Below are positions 52,422-61,256 of a stretch of 64,000 nt of DNA, piece after piece. Location of the stretch: the NCBI RefSeq assembly GCF_030817055.1, contig NZ_JAUSYV010000001.1, positions 3,558,001 through 3,622,000 of the forward strand. Reading direction: 5' to 3'. This DNA comes from Bacillus sp. V2I10. Its GTDB lineage: Bacteria > Bacillota > Bacilli > Bacillales > Bacillaceae. The translations under genes and the position numbers were made by a program. The notes beneath the pieces are model-generated. The model ran no database searches and was not told the origin of the DNA. It was given only the letters and a program-made list of their open reading frames with translations. Each line of letters begins with the position of its first letter. Positions within the stretch are counted from its first letter, which is position 1.

Positions 52422-53084
52422 TTAATCTGCTATTTTCGTTACTTGAAGAATATTCGGCAGTGTTTTAAGTTCATCCAGTACAGCGGTATCAATGTTTTGA
52501 TCTACTTCAATTGTCATTAGTGCAAGCTTGCCTTTTTCCTTGCGAGCTACATTCATATGGCCAATATTAATCGCATATTTCGCCAGAACATTCGCTACAG
52601 CTGCAATGGCGCCAAAACGGTCATTGTGAACAACTAATATGGCAGGATGATTTCCTGATAATTTCAATTCAAATCCGTTCAGTTCAGTAATCTCAATTTT
52701 TCCGCCGCCGATCGAGATTCCCACCAGCTCAAGCTGGCCTTGATCGTCGCCAATGATGACACGTGCTGTATTCGGATGATCGGTTATGGCTTCCTCTTCA
52801 GTGAAGGTTACTTTCATTCCTTTTTGATCTGCAATCTCTAAAGATGTTTTTATTCTTTCATCAAATGTGTCAAAATCAAGCAATCCGCCGATAATGGCTA
52901 CATCTGTGCCATGTCCTTTAAACGTTTTGGCAAACGAGCCGTAAAAAGAAATAGCCGCCCACTTCGGCTCTCTTCCAAACAGGCTCCGTGCCACTCTCCC
53001 GATTCTTGCAGCCCCTGCTGTATGCGAGCTTGACGGGCCGATCATAATGGGTCCAATGATATCAAATACACTTCTATATTTCAT
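52422..53084 (-). CDS. sdaAB: L-serine dehydratase beta subunit
   Basis: 220 residues. N-terminal catalytic-side domain with IGPSSSHTAGAARIG, and a C-terminal ACT domain (about 147-220) that likely senses serine. First of sdaAB-sdaAA. AGGGGGATATT precedes the ATG. Confidence 0.96.
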   Translation of the reverse strand: MKYRSVFDIIGPIMIGPSSSHTAGAARIGRVARSLFGREPKWAAISFYGSFAKTFKGHGTDVAIIGGLLDFDTFDERIKTSLEIADQKGMKVTFTEEEAITDHPNTARVIIGDDQGQLELVGISIGGGKIEITELNGFELKLSGNHPAILVVHNDRFGAIAAVANVLAKYAINIGHMNVARKEKGKLALMTIEVDQNIDTAVLDELKTLPNILQVTKIAD

Positions 53085-53145
53085 AATATCCCCCTAAGCT
53101 TAGAAAAAAGTTACTTACAAAATCTAATTCTCCCCTGCAAATCTC

Positions 53146-53151
53146 AGTTTA
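53146..53151 (-). promoter_or_regulatory. Likely promoter of sdaAB
   Basis: TAAACT with TG one base upstream (extended -10); weak -35. It lies between the fakA terminator and sdaAB. Confidence 0.4.
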
Positions 53152-53238
53152 CCAGAAAATGATCCATTGCGAAAACGTAATCATACTGGAAAAAAGAAAG
53201 ATAAGGAAAGCTTATGAAATTTCAGCTTACATAAGAAA

Positions 53239-53259
53239 TAGAAGGGGGATCCCCTTCTA
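53239..53259 (-). terminator. Terminator after fakA
   Basis: Nine-base perfect stem TAGAAGGGG/CCCCTTCTA, three-base loop, followed by TTTCTTAT. Confidence 0.8.
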
Positions 53260-53270
53260 CTTTTATTGTA

Positions 53271-54947
53271 TTATTCAATTGAAAAGATGTAAGAATATAA
53301 AGGCTGTTCACCCTTATGAGCTTCTACGTCTATTTCTGTATATTTTTCTTCAATGAATTGAACCAATTCCTGCAATTCATCATCAGCAGCATCTTCACCT
53401 TGAAGAATTGTAAGAATTTCATCATCTTCTGAAATCATGGCTTCGAGAAGTTTTTTCGCAGAGGCTAATTGGTTTGTGTCCTTTGTTACAATTTTGCCAT
53501 TTGCAATTCCCATAAAATCGCCCTTTTCAATATCAAGGCCGTCAATATTCGTATCGCGGACAGCGTACGTAATTTGACCTGTCTTGACAGAGCCCAGAGC
53601 GTCCTTCATGATTTCTTCATTGTCTTCTGCAGATGCTAAAGGATTGAAGGCAAGCATTGCTGCCATTCCTTGAGGCACTGTTTTTGAAGGAATAACGATT
53701 ACGTGATCATCAACAACAGAAGCCGCCTGCTGAGCAGCCATGACAATGTTTGAATTGTTAGGCAGGATAATGACATTCTCTGCATGAACATCTTTAATGG
53801 CCTGAACAATATCCTCTGTGCTTGGGTTCATCGTTTGTCCGCCTTCAATGACAGAATGAGAGCCGATGCTTCTGAAAAGATCAGCAATGCCTTTCCCCAT
53901 TGTCACGGCAACGATGCCGAATTTTTGTTTTTCTTTCTTTTTGGAAACAGGTTCAGCAGCAGGCATAGACGGGACGTTATCAAGCAAGCTTGTATGCTGC
54001 TGGCGCATGTTTTCAATTTTCATGTTGATCAGGCTTCCATAACGCTGGGCATATGTTAATACCTGTCCAGGATATTCTGCGTGAATATGTACTTTAACGA
54101 TTTCTTCATCAGCAATAACTAATAAAGAATCACCGTGCTCACTGAGATCCTGTCTGAACGCTTCCTCAGTAAAAGCGTCTTTGTCATCTTCAAACCGCAC
54201 CATGAATTCTGTACAGTAGCCAAATTCAATGTCTTCTGTATTGATGTGGGAAGCTACACTTTTATGATGTTCAGCGCTCACAAGATCAGTCATCGAAGCA
54301 GCAACCTTAATATTTGACACTTTTTCGCCTCTCAGCTCAGCAAGGAAACCTTCATATACAAATACAAGACCCTGTCCGCCGCTGTCGACTACTCCGACCT
54401 CTTTAAGTACAGGCAATAAATCCGGCGTTCTCTCTAAAGATGCTTTAGCTTCTGTTAAAATCGCTTCCATTAATTGATCAATTGAAATCGATGAATCAGC
54501 TTCAATTGTATCAATCGCTTTTTTGGCAGAGTCTTTGGCAACGGTTAAAATCGTACCTTCAACAGGTTTCATAACCGCTTTATAAGCAGTGTTGACACCA
54601 GCCTGAAGCGCGTTTGCAAAATCAGCGCTTGTAATCGCGCTTTTTGATTCAATCGCTTTTGAAAAGCCTCTGAACAGCTGGGACAAAATAACACCTGAAT
54701 TCCCGCGTGCTCCCATTAATAGGCCTTTTGAGAGTGCTGCACCGACCTTGCCAATGTGTTCAGAAACATTATTTTTAACCTCTTTCGCACCTGAGGTCAT
54801 CGAAAGGTTCATATTTGTTCCAGTATCTCCATCCGGAACAGGAAAAACGTTTAATGCATCAACGTATTTTGCATTGTTTGACAGGTGACCTGCTCCCTGC
54901 AAAATCATTTCCGCAAAACGTTTTCCATCCAAAGTTGTAATTGTCAC
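53271..54947 (-). CDS. fakA: FakA-type fatty acid kinase (YloV)
   Basis: 558 residues. N-terminal DhaL kinase domain (about 1-205; VPDGDTGTNM and SRGNSG-like GARGNSGVIL bind metal and nucleotide), a middle domain, and a C-terminal FakA domain with VIILPNNSN. In Staphylococcus FakA phosphorylates fatty acids held by FakB. No fakB is in view. Called yloV in Bacillus. Coupled to yloU (17 bases). Confidence 0.92.
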   Translation of the reverse strand: MTITTLDGKRFAEMILQGAGHLSNNAKYVDALNVFPVPDGDTGTNMNLSMTSGAKEVKNNVSEHIGKVGAALSKGLLMGARGNSGVILSQLFRGFSKAIESKSAITSADFANALQAGVNTAYKAVMKPVEGTILTVAKDSAKKAIDTIEADSSISIDQLMEAILTEAKASLERTPDLLPVLKEVGVVDSGGQGLVFVYEGFLAELRGEKVSNIKVAASMTDLVSAEHHKSVASHINTEDIEFGYCTEFMVRFEDDKDAFTEEAFRQDLSEHGDSLLVIADEEIVKVHIHAEYPGQVLTYAQRYGSLINMKIENMRQQHTSLLDNVPSMPAAEPVSKKKEKQKFGIVAVTMGKGIADLFRSIGSHSVIEGGQTMNPSTEDIVQAIKDVHAENVIILPNNSNIVMAAQQAASVVDDHVIVIPSKTVPQGMAAMLAFNPLASAEDNEEIMKDALGSVKTGQITYAVRDTNIDGLDIEKGDFMGIANGKIVTKDTNQLASAKKLLEAMISEDDEILTILQGEDAADDELQELVQFIEEKYTEIDVEAHKGEQPLYSYIFSIE

Positions 54948-54964
54948 GGACTTTTTCCTCCTTA

Positions 54965-55327
54965 CTACGGGTTCGTTACACGAACACTCTGAACAAAAAT
55001 ATTGACTGAATCAACAGCTAGTCCAACTGTTTTATCCAGTGTGTACTTCACTTTCGTTTGAACATTATGAGCCACTTCAGAGATTTTAGTTCCGTAGCTG
55101 ACGATAATGTACATATCAATATTGATATGATCTTCTTCTTGGCGGACAATAACTCCGCGGCTGAAATTTTCTTTTCTTAAGATCTCAGTGATGCCGTCTT
55201 TGATTTGATTTTTTGATGCCATTCCTACAATGCCATAACAGTCAATTGCTGCACCGCCTGCAACCGTTGCAACGACTTCGTTGGATATGTCAATTTGTCC
55301 GTACTTTGTTTTCATCTCAATGGACAT
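54965..55327 (-). CDS. yloU: Asp23/Gls24-family protein YloU
   Basis: 120 residues, one Asp23 domain (VATVAGGAAIDCYGIVGMASK). The family is linked to the cell envelope or membrane in Firmicutes. It always precedes yloV (fakA) in Bacillus, suggesting a link to lipid use; the role is unproven. GGGGGAAC lies before the ATG. Confidence 0.9.
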   Translation of the reverse strand: MSIEMKTKYGQIDISNEVVATVAGGAAIDCYGIVGMASKNQIKDGITEILRKENFSRGVIVRQEEDHINIDMYIIVSYGTKISEVAHNVQTKVKYTLDKTVGLAVDSVNIFVQSVRVTNP

Positions 55328-55501
55328 GATTGTTCCCCCTTTGGTATTGTTCGCATAGGCTAAAGCTATTTTACTATATACAAGAGATTTTTAAAAGTTA
55401 ATCTACAGTACTGCCACGGGACATCTTTCCCTATAGTATTATTCAGCATGAAATATTCATGTATGTCAAGGGAAAATTCTTGAAAGCAAAAGCAAGAACT
55501 A

Positions 55502-55530
55502 TTGCATTCCGAAAGGAGTTGTGATAAATT
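55502..55530 (+). promoter_or_regulatory. Promoter of rpmB
   Basis: -35 TTGCAT (55502-55507), 17-base spacer, -10 TAAATT (55525-55530) with TG at the extended position. Confidence 0.6.
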
Positions 55531-55604
55531 ATTAAAGTATCTCATGACAAACAAGATTAGTATGTTTGAATTGGAAAGGTTTTTTGCAGTTAGGAGGGAA
55601 TACG

Positions 55605-55793
55605 ATGGCACGTAAATGCGTAATCACTGGTAAAAAAACACGTTCTGGAAACGCACGTTCTCACGCAATGAACGCTTCAAAACGTACTTGGGGTGCTAAC
55701 CTTCAAAAAGTACGTATCTTAGTTGACGGCAAACCAAAACGCGTATATGTATCTGCTCGAGCTTTAAAATCTGGTAAAGTTGAGCGTGTTTAA
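55605..55793 (+). CDS. rpmB: Ribosomal protein bL28
   Basis: 62 residues from ATG 55605 with TAGGAGGG at eight bases; 13 upstream codons are not part of L28. Starts MARKCVITGKK. Only one cysteine, so it is the zinc-free type. The only plus-strand gene in the window, flanked by spoVM and yloU, as in B. subtilis. Confidence 0.98.
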   Translation: MARKCVITGKKTRSGNARSHAMNASKRTWGANLQKVRILVDGKPKRVYVSARALKSGKVERV

Positions 55794-55870
55794 TCAAAAG
55801 CTTTAAGCTTTTGACCCGTTCATTTCTATAGATTTTCGAACGAATTCAGGACGGGATTTAAAACATATGA

Positions 55871-55903
55871 AAAAAGCACCGCTAAAGGGCGGTGCTTTTT
55901 TTA
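55871..55903 (+). terminator. Terminator after rpmB
   Basis: Eight-base stem AGCACCGC/GCGGTGCT with loop TAAAGG, then TTTTTTT. Flanked by A-run, so may work in both directions. Confidence 0.92.
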
Positions 55904-55919
55904 TATTCTTAAAGATTCC

Positions 55920-55962
55920 AAAATGGCCCCAAAAGGCAAAAAGCGCCTTCTTTGGCCATTTT
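55920..55962 (-). terminator. Terminator-like hairpin after spoVM
   Basis: Outer stem AAAATGGCC/GGCCATTTT, inner stem AAGGC/GCCTT around GCTTTTT. Symmetric enough to face both ways between the convergent rpmB and spoVM. Confidence 0.65.
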
Positions 55963-56001
55963 CTATTTTACCTGAATGACCAGGGCGCTTTGCTTCTGCT
56001 C

Positions 56002-56082
56002 TTAATCTTTTTTAAACGAGCCCAGCATCGCCCGAACGATGCCACCTAAAAACTTCGGTAATTTGATCGTATAAAATTTCAT
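56002..56082 (-). CDS. spoVM: SpoVM, 26-residue spore coat assembly peptide
   Basis: 26 residues, starting MKFYTIKLPKFLGG and ending GSFKKD. It differs from my memory of the B. subtilis peptide only by Lys for Arg near the end. It is an amphipathic helix that marks the positively curved forespore surface and recruits SpoIVA; it also inhibits FtsH. The ATG has GAGGAGGG at seven bases. So short that gene finders may miss it. Same neighbours (rpmB, thiN) as in B. subtilis. Confidence 0.97.
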   Translation of the reverse strand: MKFYTIKLPKFLGGIVRAMLGSFKKD

Positions 56083-56153
56083 ACTTTCCCTCCTCAGCCA
56101 TTCGTTCAAAATGATGATGAAAGATTCAGCGGATCTGTTTTTCTTCATTCTTC

Positions 56154-56161
56154 ATCGTATG
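56154..56161 (-). promoter_or_regulatory. Candidate SigE -10 box of spoVM
   Basis: CATACGAT, one change from the SigE -10 CATACAAT, about 70 bases before spoVM. The -35 region is poor. Known SigE control of spoVM supports it. Confidence 0.35.
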
Positions 56162-56184
56162 CGAAGCAGTGCAGCCCCGATTAT

Positions 56185-56210
56185 TTTTTTAAACATCATA
56201 GTTTAAAAAA
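56185..56210. repeat. AT-rich perfect inverted repeat after thiN
   Basis: TTTTTTAAAC/GTTTAAAAAA, ten bases each arm, six-base loop. Ends just upstream of the candidate spoVM promoter. May be a weak thiN terminator. Confidence 0.5.
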
Positions 56211-56221
56211 CGCTCCAGAAG

Positions 56222-56863
56222 TTATTCATCAGTACTTCTTACCATCATTAATATGCCTTGCTCAAATGAAAAAGTACCGAACGAAAGAATAAGTTCATTA
56301 CTAATACATAATGTAGAGCCAAGCTTAATATGACAATTTGACAGCGGATATTTGAAGCCCTCAAGGGTTATGCCTTTTACTTCCCCGCTTACAGGAAGAA
56401 ACGAAATATACGGATAACTGCTTTGTCTCCCGACTTTATAAGTGCCTGGCAGATGCACTGTAATTTCATTCGTATGATCAATGATCTTAATCGGTGCATT
56501 CGGATACTTTGCAAGCAGCTGCGTATTGGCAAGAAAATGATCGAGTCTTCCCCCGGTTGAACCAAAGAGAAGTATTTCATCAGGCTCCTGCAAAATTGCC
56601 CATTCTAAAGCAATCTCCGTATCTGTTTGATCCTTCTCAGGCGGAAATAAGTCTATATTCAGAGACGATTTTGTTAAATCCTCACGTTCTTGATCTGTAA
56701 TAGAATCAAAGTCGCCAAATGCTCTAGCAGGTGTAATTCCTGCTTCCTGAAGATAGATAACTCCCCTGTCGACACCAATCCAGATAACAGGATCTGCATC
56801 ATATCCGGTTAAGGATGGTATATACTTTTTCGGTCCGCCTGCAACAATATAAATTGATTTCAT
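56222..56863 (-). CDS. thiN: ThiN, thiamine pyrophosphokinase
   Basis: 213 residues from ATG 56863, which is nine bases from AAGG; an ATG three codons earlier touches that site. Starts MKSIYIVAGGPKK and holds GDFDSI and GSTGGRLDHFLANTQLL. Turns thiamine into its active diphosphate. Stands between rpe and spoVM. Confidence 0.96.
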   Translation of the reverse strand: MKSIYIVAGGPKKYIPSLTGYDADPVIWIGVDRGVIYLQEAGITPARAFGDFDSITDQEREDLTKSSLNIDLFPPEKDQTDTEIALEWAILQEPDEILLFGSTGGRLDHFLANTQLLAKYPNAPIKIIDHTNEITVHLPGTYKVGRQSSYPYISFLPVSGEVKGITLEGFKYPLSNCHIKLGSTLCISNELILSFGTFSFEQGILMMVRSTDE

Positions 56864-56932
56864 TTCATTCATCCTTGCTTATTTCTAATTTACATAATAT
56901 TATTATGATTTCTTTTTAACGATTGAATTCTT

Positions 56933-56959
56933 AAAAAAAGAACCGCAAAAGCGGTTCTT
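56933..56959 (-). terminator. Terminator after rpe
   Basis: Nine-base perfect stem AAGAACCGC/GCGGTTCTT, TTTT loop, and a seven-T tail; the stem begins at the rpe stop. Very strong. Confidence 0.93.
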
Positions 56960-57605
56960 AAGCGTTCCTTATTTCACGTATCGCTTTCATGCGGTCCGGC
57001 TGATTGTATATGGCTGAACCTGCTACCAGCACATTTGCCCCTGCTTCTATGCAAAGCTTAGCTGTTTCTGCATTTACTCCGCCATCTACTTCAATCTCCG
57101 TCTGCAGCCCGCGTTCCTTCACCATTTCTGCTACTTCCGTAATTTTCGGCAGGACAGAATGAATAAAAGATTGGCCGCCGAATCCAGGGTTTACTGTCAT
57201 AAGAAGAACCAGATCAAGGTCATCGAGAACATGTTTAATGACATCTGCCGGTGTATGGGGATTAAGAACAACCCCTGCTTTTACACCTTCGGACTTAATA
57301 AGCTGAATCGTCCGGTGTAAATGCGGACATGCTTCTGCATGAACAGAAATGATATCCGCACCCATTTTAGCAAACGTACCGATGAAAGCGTCAGGATTCT
57401 CAATCATTAAATGAACATCTAAAGGGAGCTTTGTCACCGGTCTGATTGCGTCGACAATCAGCGGACCGATTGTGATATTAGGTACAAAATGCCCATCCAT
57501 CACATCGACATGAATATAATCCGCTCCCCCTCTTTCAACATCTTCAATTTCTGCTCCAAGGCGGGAAAAATCAGCTGAAAGAATCGATGGTGCAATTTTA
57601 ATCAT
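56958..57605 (-). CDS. rpe: Ribulose-phosphate 3-epimerase
   Basis: 215 residues, TIM barrel: HVDVMDGHFVPN, HLMIENP and VNPGFGGQSF hold the metal and active-site residues. Pentose phosphate pathway enzyme. Three bases after rsgA. Confidence 0.97.
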   Translation of the reverse strand: MIKIAPSILSADFSRLGAEIEDVERGGADYIHVDVMDGHFVPNITIGPLIVDAIRPVTKLPLDVHLMIENPDAFIGTFAKMGADIISVHAEACPHLHRTIQLIKSEGVKAGVVLNPHTPADVIKHVLDDLDLVLLMTVNPGFGGQSFIHSVLPKITEVAEMVKERGLQTEIEVDGGVNAETAKLCIEAGANVLVAGSAIYNQPDRMKAIREIRNA

Positions 57606-57607
57606 GG

Positions 57608-58492
57608 TTAGTACCTCGGCTTTCTATCCTTAATTTCTTCAATAAAGCTCAAATAATGCTCATACCGGTATTTCGGGATTTCCCCATTTTCCACTGAAGT
57701 CTTAACCGCGCATTTTGGTTCTGACACATGTGTGCAGGCTCTGAATTTGCATTGATCGCTTCTTTCTCTCATTTCCGGAAAACAATAAGACAGATCTTCT
57801 GCTTCAATATTCATGAATTCAAGTGAACTAAAGCCAGGCGTATCTGCTACTAATCCGGATCCGACTGGAATAAGCTCTACATGCCTTGTCGTATGCTTTC
57901 CGCGTCCCAAGTGAGAGGAGATGTCACTGGTTTTAAGGGCAAGTTCAGGGCGAAGCACGTTTAAAAGAGATGATTTTCCAACACCGGACTGGCCGGCAAA
58001 TACCGAGATGCGGTCATTTAACAATGGCAGCAGTTCGGCGATGCCATCAGCCTCAAGTGTAGAAGTCAGTCTCACTTCATATCCCATTTTGCGGTAATCA
58101 TCCGCATAGGCTAAAATCTCATTCTTCTGTTTTTCGTCTTCAATTAGATCCGTTTTGCTGATGCAAATAATCGGCTCAATATCATTCGATTCAATAAGGA
58201 CTAAAAAGCGGTCAAGAAGCACTGTGCTGAAATCAGGCTCAACAGCAGAAAAAACAAGGATCGCCTGATCAACATTTGCAATCGGAGGACGAACAAGCTC
58301 GTTTTTCCGGTCCAGTACCTCCTGTATAGTGCCTTCACGTTCATTTTCATAATCGTAAATGACTTCGTCTCCAACCAGCGGTGTTACTTTGTTTTTACGG
58401 AAAACACCGCGGCCGCGGCACTGGATCGTCCGCTCTCCGTCAAGACAATAATAGAATCCGCTTAACGCTTTAATAATTTTGCCTTTAGGCAT
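57608..58492 (-). CDS. rsgA: RsgA, 30S-assembly GTPase
   Basis: 294 residues: OB fold, circularly permuted GTPase (G4 SKTD before G1 GQSGVGKS, then DTPG), and a C-terminal zinc domain with Cys-x-Phe-x-Ala-Cys. Releases RbfA in late 30S assembly. In Bacillus it is a target of PrkC, encoded just before it. Second permuted GTPase in the window with RbgA. Confidence 0.97.
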   Translation of the reverse strand: MPKGKIIKALSGFYYCLDGERTIQCRGRGVFRKNKVTPLVGDEVIYDYENEREGTIQEVLDRKNELVRPPIANVDQAILVFSAVEPDFSTVLLDRFLVLIESNDIEPIICISKTDLIEDEKQKNEILAYADDYRKMGYEVRLTSTLEADGIAELLPLLNDRISVFAGQSGVGKSSLLNVLRPELALKTSDISSHLGRGKHTTRHVELIPVGSGLVADTPGFSSLEFMNIEAEDLSYCFPEMRERSDQCKFRACTHVSEPKCAVKTSVENGEIPKYRYEHYLSFIEEIKDRKPRY

Positions 58493-58520
58493 ACATTTCC
58501 TCCTTGATTGCTGCAGACAA

Positions 58521-60497
58521 TTACTCAGGGTATGGAATAATTTCAGATTTCACTACCCTATTGTCGATGATAACCTGATAAAAAGCTTTCTCATCAGGAG
58601 CAATCGAAAATTCTATTTCACGTGAAGTCGTTTCAGTGGTCGTAAACTTATCATACACATCTGAAATAGAATGCTCTGCATCATCTATGTTAATACTGAC
58701 ATCAGCTGGCTGTCCTGCAAGCTCTGGCGGATAAGGAATTTCAATCGTTTTCTTCACTTTTTGAATTGGTATTGGTTCCGGACCAAGCGATATTGTCGCT
58801 TCAAGCGTATCTCCAGGGAGTACTTTTTCAGATGGTGCAGGAGATTGAGAGATGACTTCTCCTTTGCTGACCGTGTCTGAATAAACATCTTTCCTGACCA
58901 ATTCCAGATTATTTTCTTCAATATAAGCATTTAATGCTTCCTCTGAATAGCCTGTTAAATCCTGAAGCTCAAACTCCTCAGGTCCCTTGCTCACCGTTAA
59001 GACCAGTTCATCTTCTCCTGGGATAACCTCCACTCCAGGTTCGGGATCCTGTTCTAAAATCGTTCCCGCAGCTGTTTCATTAAATTCTTCTTCCACTTTA
59101 ATATTGGTAAACCCTTTTCTTTCAAGAAGATCACGGACACGGTTAATATCACGGTTAACATAATCATCCAGCTCGACCTTCTCTTTGCCTGAGCTTTCAT
59201 AAATGATGATTGTATCTCCTTCTTTTACCGTTTTGCCTGCTTCCGGTTTTGTTTTAACAACAAAGCCTTCCTGAATTTCTTCATCTTCTATAAGAATTGG
59301 ATCATCCACAACAAACTTATCAGCAATCAGCTGTTCAACTGCTTCTTCATACTTCATTCCCGTTAAATCAGGTACCTCAACATCCTTTGGCATAAGCAGT
59401 GGAGGGATAATCGTTACCGCGGCAACACCAGCTACCAAAAGCAGAAGAAAGATTGTCAGTATGATCATGCCGGCTTTGCTTTTTTTCTTTTTCTCTTTTT
59501 TGCCTTTTTTATTTGCTTCTTTTAAGGGCTTCTTTGATGCTTCTTCACCAATATTCTCATGAGGGCGGACAAGGGTGTCATCGGTTTTTTCATACATATT
59601 TGAATCCGTGATGATCGGAATCGCTTTTGTTGCTTCATTATCTTCCGGAATAACGAATTTCACTTCATTTAGACGCTCTGGTTTAAGCGCTGTTGAAATA
59701 TCTTCTTCCATTTCTTCTGCAGATTCATATCTGTGAAAGGTATCCTTTGCCATTGCTTTTAAAATAATATTCTCAACACTCTGCGGAATCGTAGCATTCC
59801 ACCGTTTAGCTGAAGGTGTTTCAGACTGCAGATGTTTTAGCGCAATTGAAATGGCAGATTCACCGTCAAAAGGGAGTCTGCCAGTCAGCAGCTCAAAAAG
59901 AACAATCCCCAGGGAATAAATATCTGATTTTTTATTCGCCATTCCTCCGCGAGCCTGCTCAGGCGATAAATAATGTACAGAGCCGAGCACAGAATTTGTC
60001 TGGGTAATCGTAGTGGAGCTTAATGCCATTGCGATGCCAAAATCGGTTACCTTCACATTTCCATGCGGATCAATCAAAATGTTATGCGGCTTTATATCAC
60101 GATGAACGATATGATTTTCATGGGCGTGTGCGATCGCTGATACAATTTGCTCCATTATATTTAAGGCTTCTCTGGGATGCAGCGGTGCATATTGCTGTAT
60201 GTATTGTTTTAACGTATTGCCTTCAACGTATTCCATGACGATATAGTAGATGCCGTCTTCTTCCCCAACATCAAATATACTGACAATATTCGGATGTGCA
60301 AGGCTTGTTGCTGATTGCGCCTCACGTCTGAATCGCTTAATAAACTCATCGTCATTTGAAAAATCAAATCTTAAGACTTTCATTGCAACATCGCGATCTA
60401 AAATCATATCCCGCGCCAAATATACGTTCGCCATTCCTCCGCCGCCAATTACCCGAAGAATTTTATATCTGCCGCTTAATCGCTTGCCAATTAACAC
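58521..60497 (-). CDS. prkC: PrkC, PASTA Ser/Thr protein kinase
   Basis: 658 residues: kinase domain (1 to about 270) with HRDIKPHNILI and DFG, a Lys-rich stretch, one membrane helix (about 340-362), three PASTA domains that bind peptidoglycan, and a small C-terminal domain. Senses muropeptides in germination and controls cell-wall processes. Overlaps prpC by seven bases. Confidence 0.97.
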   Translation of the reverse strand: MLIGKRLSGRYKILRVIGGGGMANVYLARDMILDRDVAMKVLRFDFSNDDEFIKRFRREAQSATSLAHPNIVSIFDVGEEDGIYYIVMEYVEGNTLKQYIQQYAPLHPREALNIMEQIVSAIAHAHENHIVHRDIKPHNILIDPHGNVKVTDFGIAMALSSTTITQTNSVLGSVHYLSPEQARGGMANKKSDIYSLGIVLFELLTGRLPFDGESAISIALKHLQSETPSAKRWNATIPQSVENIILKAMAKDTFHRYESAEEMEEDISTALKPERLNEVKFVIPEDNEATKAIPIITDSNMYEKTDDTLVRPHENIGEEASKKPLKEANKKGKKEKKKKSKAGMIILTIFLLLLVAGVAAVTIIPPLLMPKDVEVPDLTGMKYEEAVEQLIADKFVVDDPILIEDEEIQEGFVVKTKPEAGKTVKEGDTIIIYESSGKEKVELDDYVNRDINRVRDLLERKGFTNIKVEEEFNETAAGTILEQDPEPGVEVIPGEDELVLTVSKGPEEFELQDLTGYSEEALNAYIEENNLELVRKDVYSDTVSKGEVISQSPAPSEKVLPGDTLEATISLGPEPIPIQKVKKTIEIPYPPELAGQPADVSINIDDAEHSISDVYDKFTTTETTSREIEFSIAPDEKAFYQVIIDNRVVKSEIIPYPE

Positions 60498-61252
60498 GTC
60501 TGATCACCCTCTTTGATTTCAGACGGCTGTTTGACGATGACGAGTGAAATATTATCCTCTCCCCCATTATCATTTGCCTGATTGACCAAAGACAATGCAA
60601 TCTCGTTAAGTGACCCGAGCGAAGTTAATGTCTGCTTCATTTCACTCTCGCCAACTTTGTTGGATAGTCCATCTGAACATAAAAGCAGGATATCAGATTC
60701 CTCCAGACAAATGGATGTTAGATCAAGTTCAACGTGTTCTTCAGTACCTAAAGCCCTGACAAGAACATTTTTTCGCGGATGATGTTCTGCATCTTCCTTT
60801 GAAATCTGTCCTGAACGCACGAGTTCATTTACAAGGGAATGATCCTCTGTAATTTGTTTAAAACCGTCAGTATTGCATAAATATCCCCGGCTGTCGCCGA
60901 TATGGCCGATTGTAGCAAAGCTTCCGGTACATATAGCTGCAACAACCGTTGTACCCATGCCTTTGCAATCGGGATGCGTCAATGCATGTTCAAGTAAAAT
61001 AGAGTTAACTTTTTCGATATGCTCTTTAAGCCAATTTACAGCAAGGTCAGGAGAAGAAATGCGGGAAGCTGATTCCCACATTTCTTTCAGAATTGCAATC
61101 GTCATTTGACTTGCAACATCCCCTGCTAAGTGACCTCCCATACCATCTGCAACAACTGCCAGCACATCTCCGTCTTCATTTTTAAAGACGCCAACACTGT
61201 CTTCATTATGCTGCCTTACTTTTCCCCTGTCTGTTACAATAACGGTTTCCAT
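60491..61252 (-). CDS. prpC: PrpC, PP2C-type protein phosphatase
   Basis: 253 residues from ATG 61252 (GAGGTG before it). PP2C motifs HNEDS, DGMGGHLAG, GDSRGYL, and the end DNISLVIV hold the metal ligands. Removes phosphate placed by PrkC. The longer frame adds 20 residues that overlap rlmN. Confidence 0.97.
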   Translation of the reverse strand: METVIVTDRGKVRQHNEDSVGVFKNEDGDVLAVVADGMGGHLAGDVASQMTIAILKEMWESASRISSPDLAVNWLKEHIEKVNSILLEHALTHPDCKGMGTTVVAAICTGSFATIGHIGDSRGYLCNTDGFKQITEDHSLVNELVRSGQISKEDAEHHPRKNVLVRALGTEEHVELDLTSICLEESDILLLCSDGLSNKVGESEMKQTLTSLGSLNEIALSLVNQANDNGGEDNISLVIVKQPSEIKEGDQTC

Positions 61253-61256
61253 GAAG

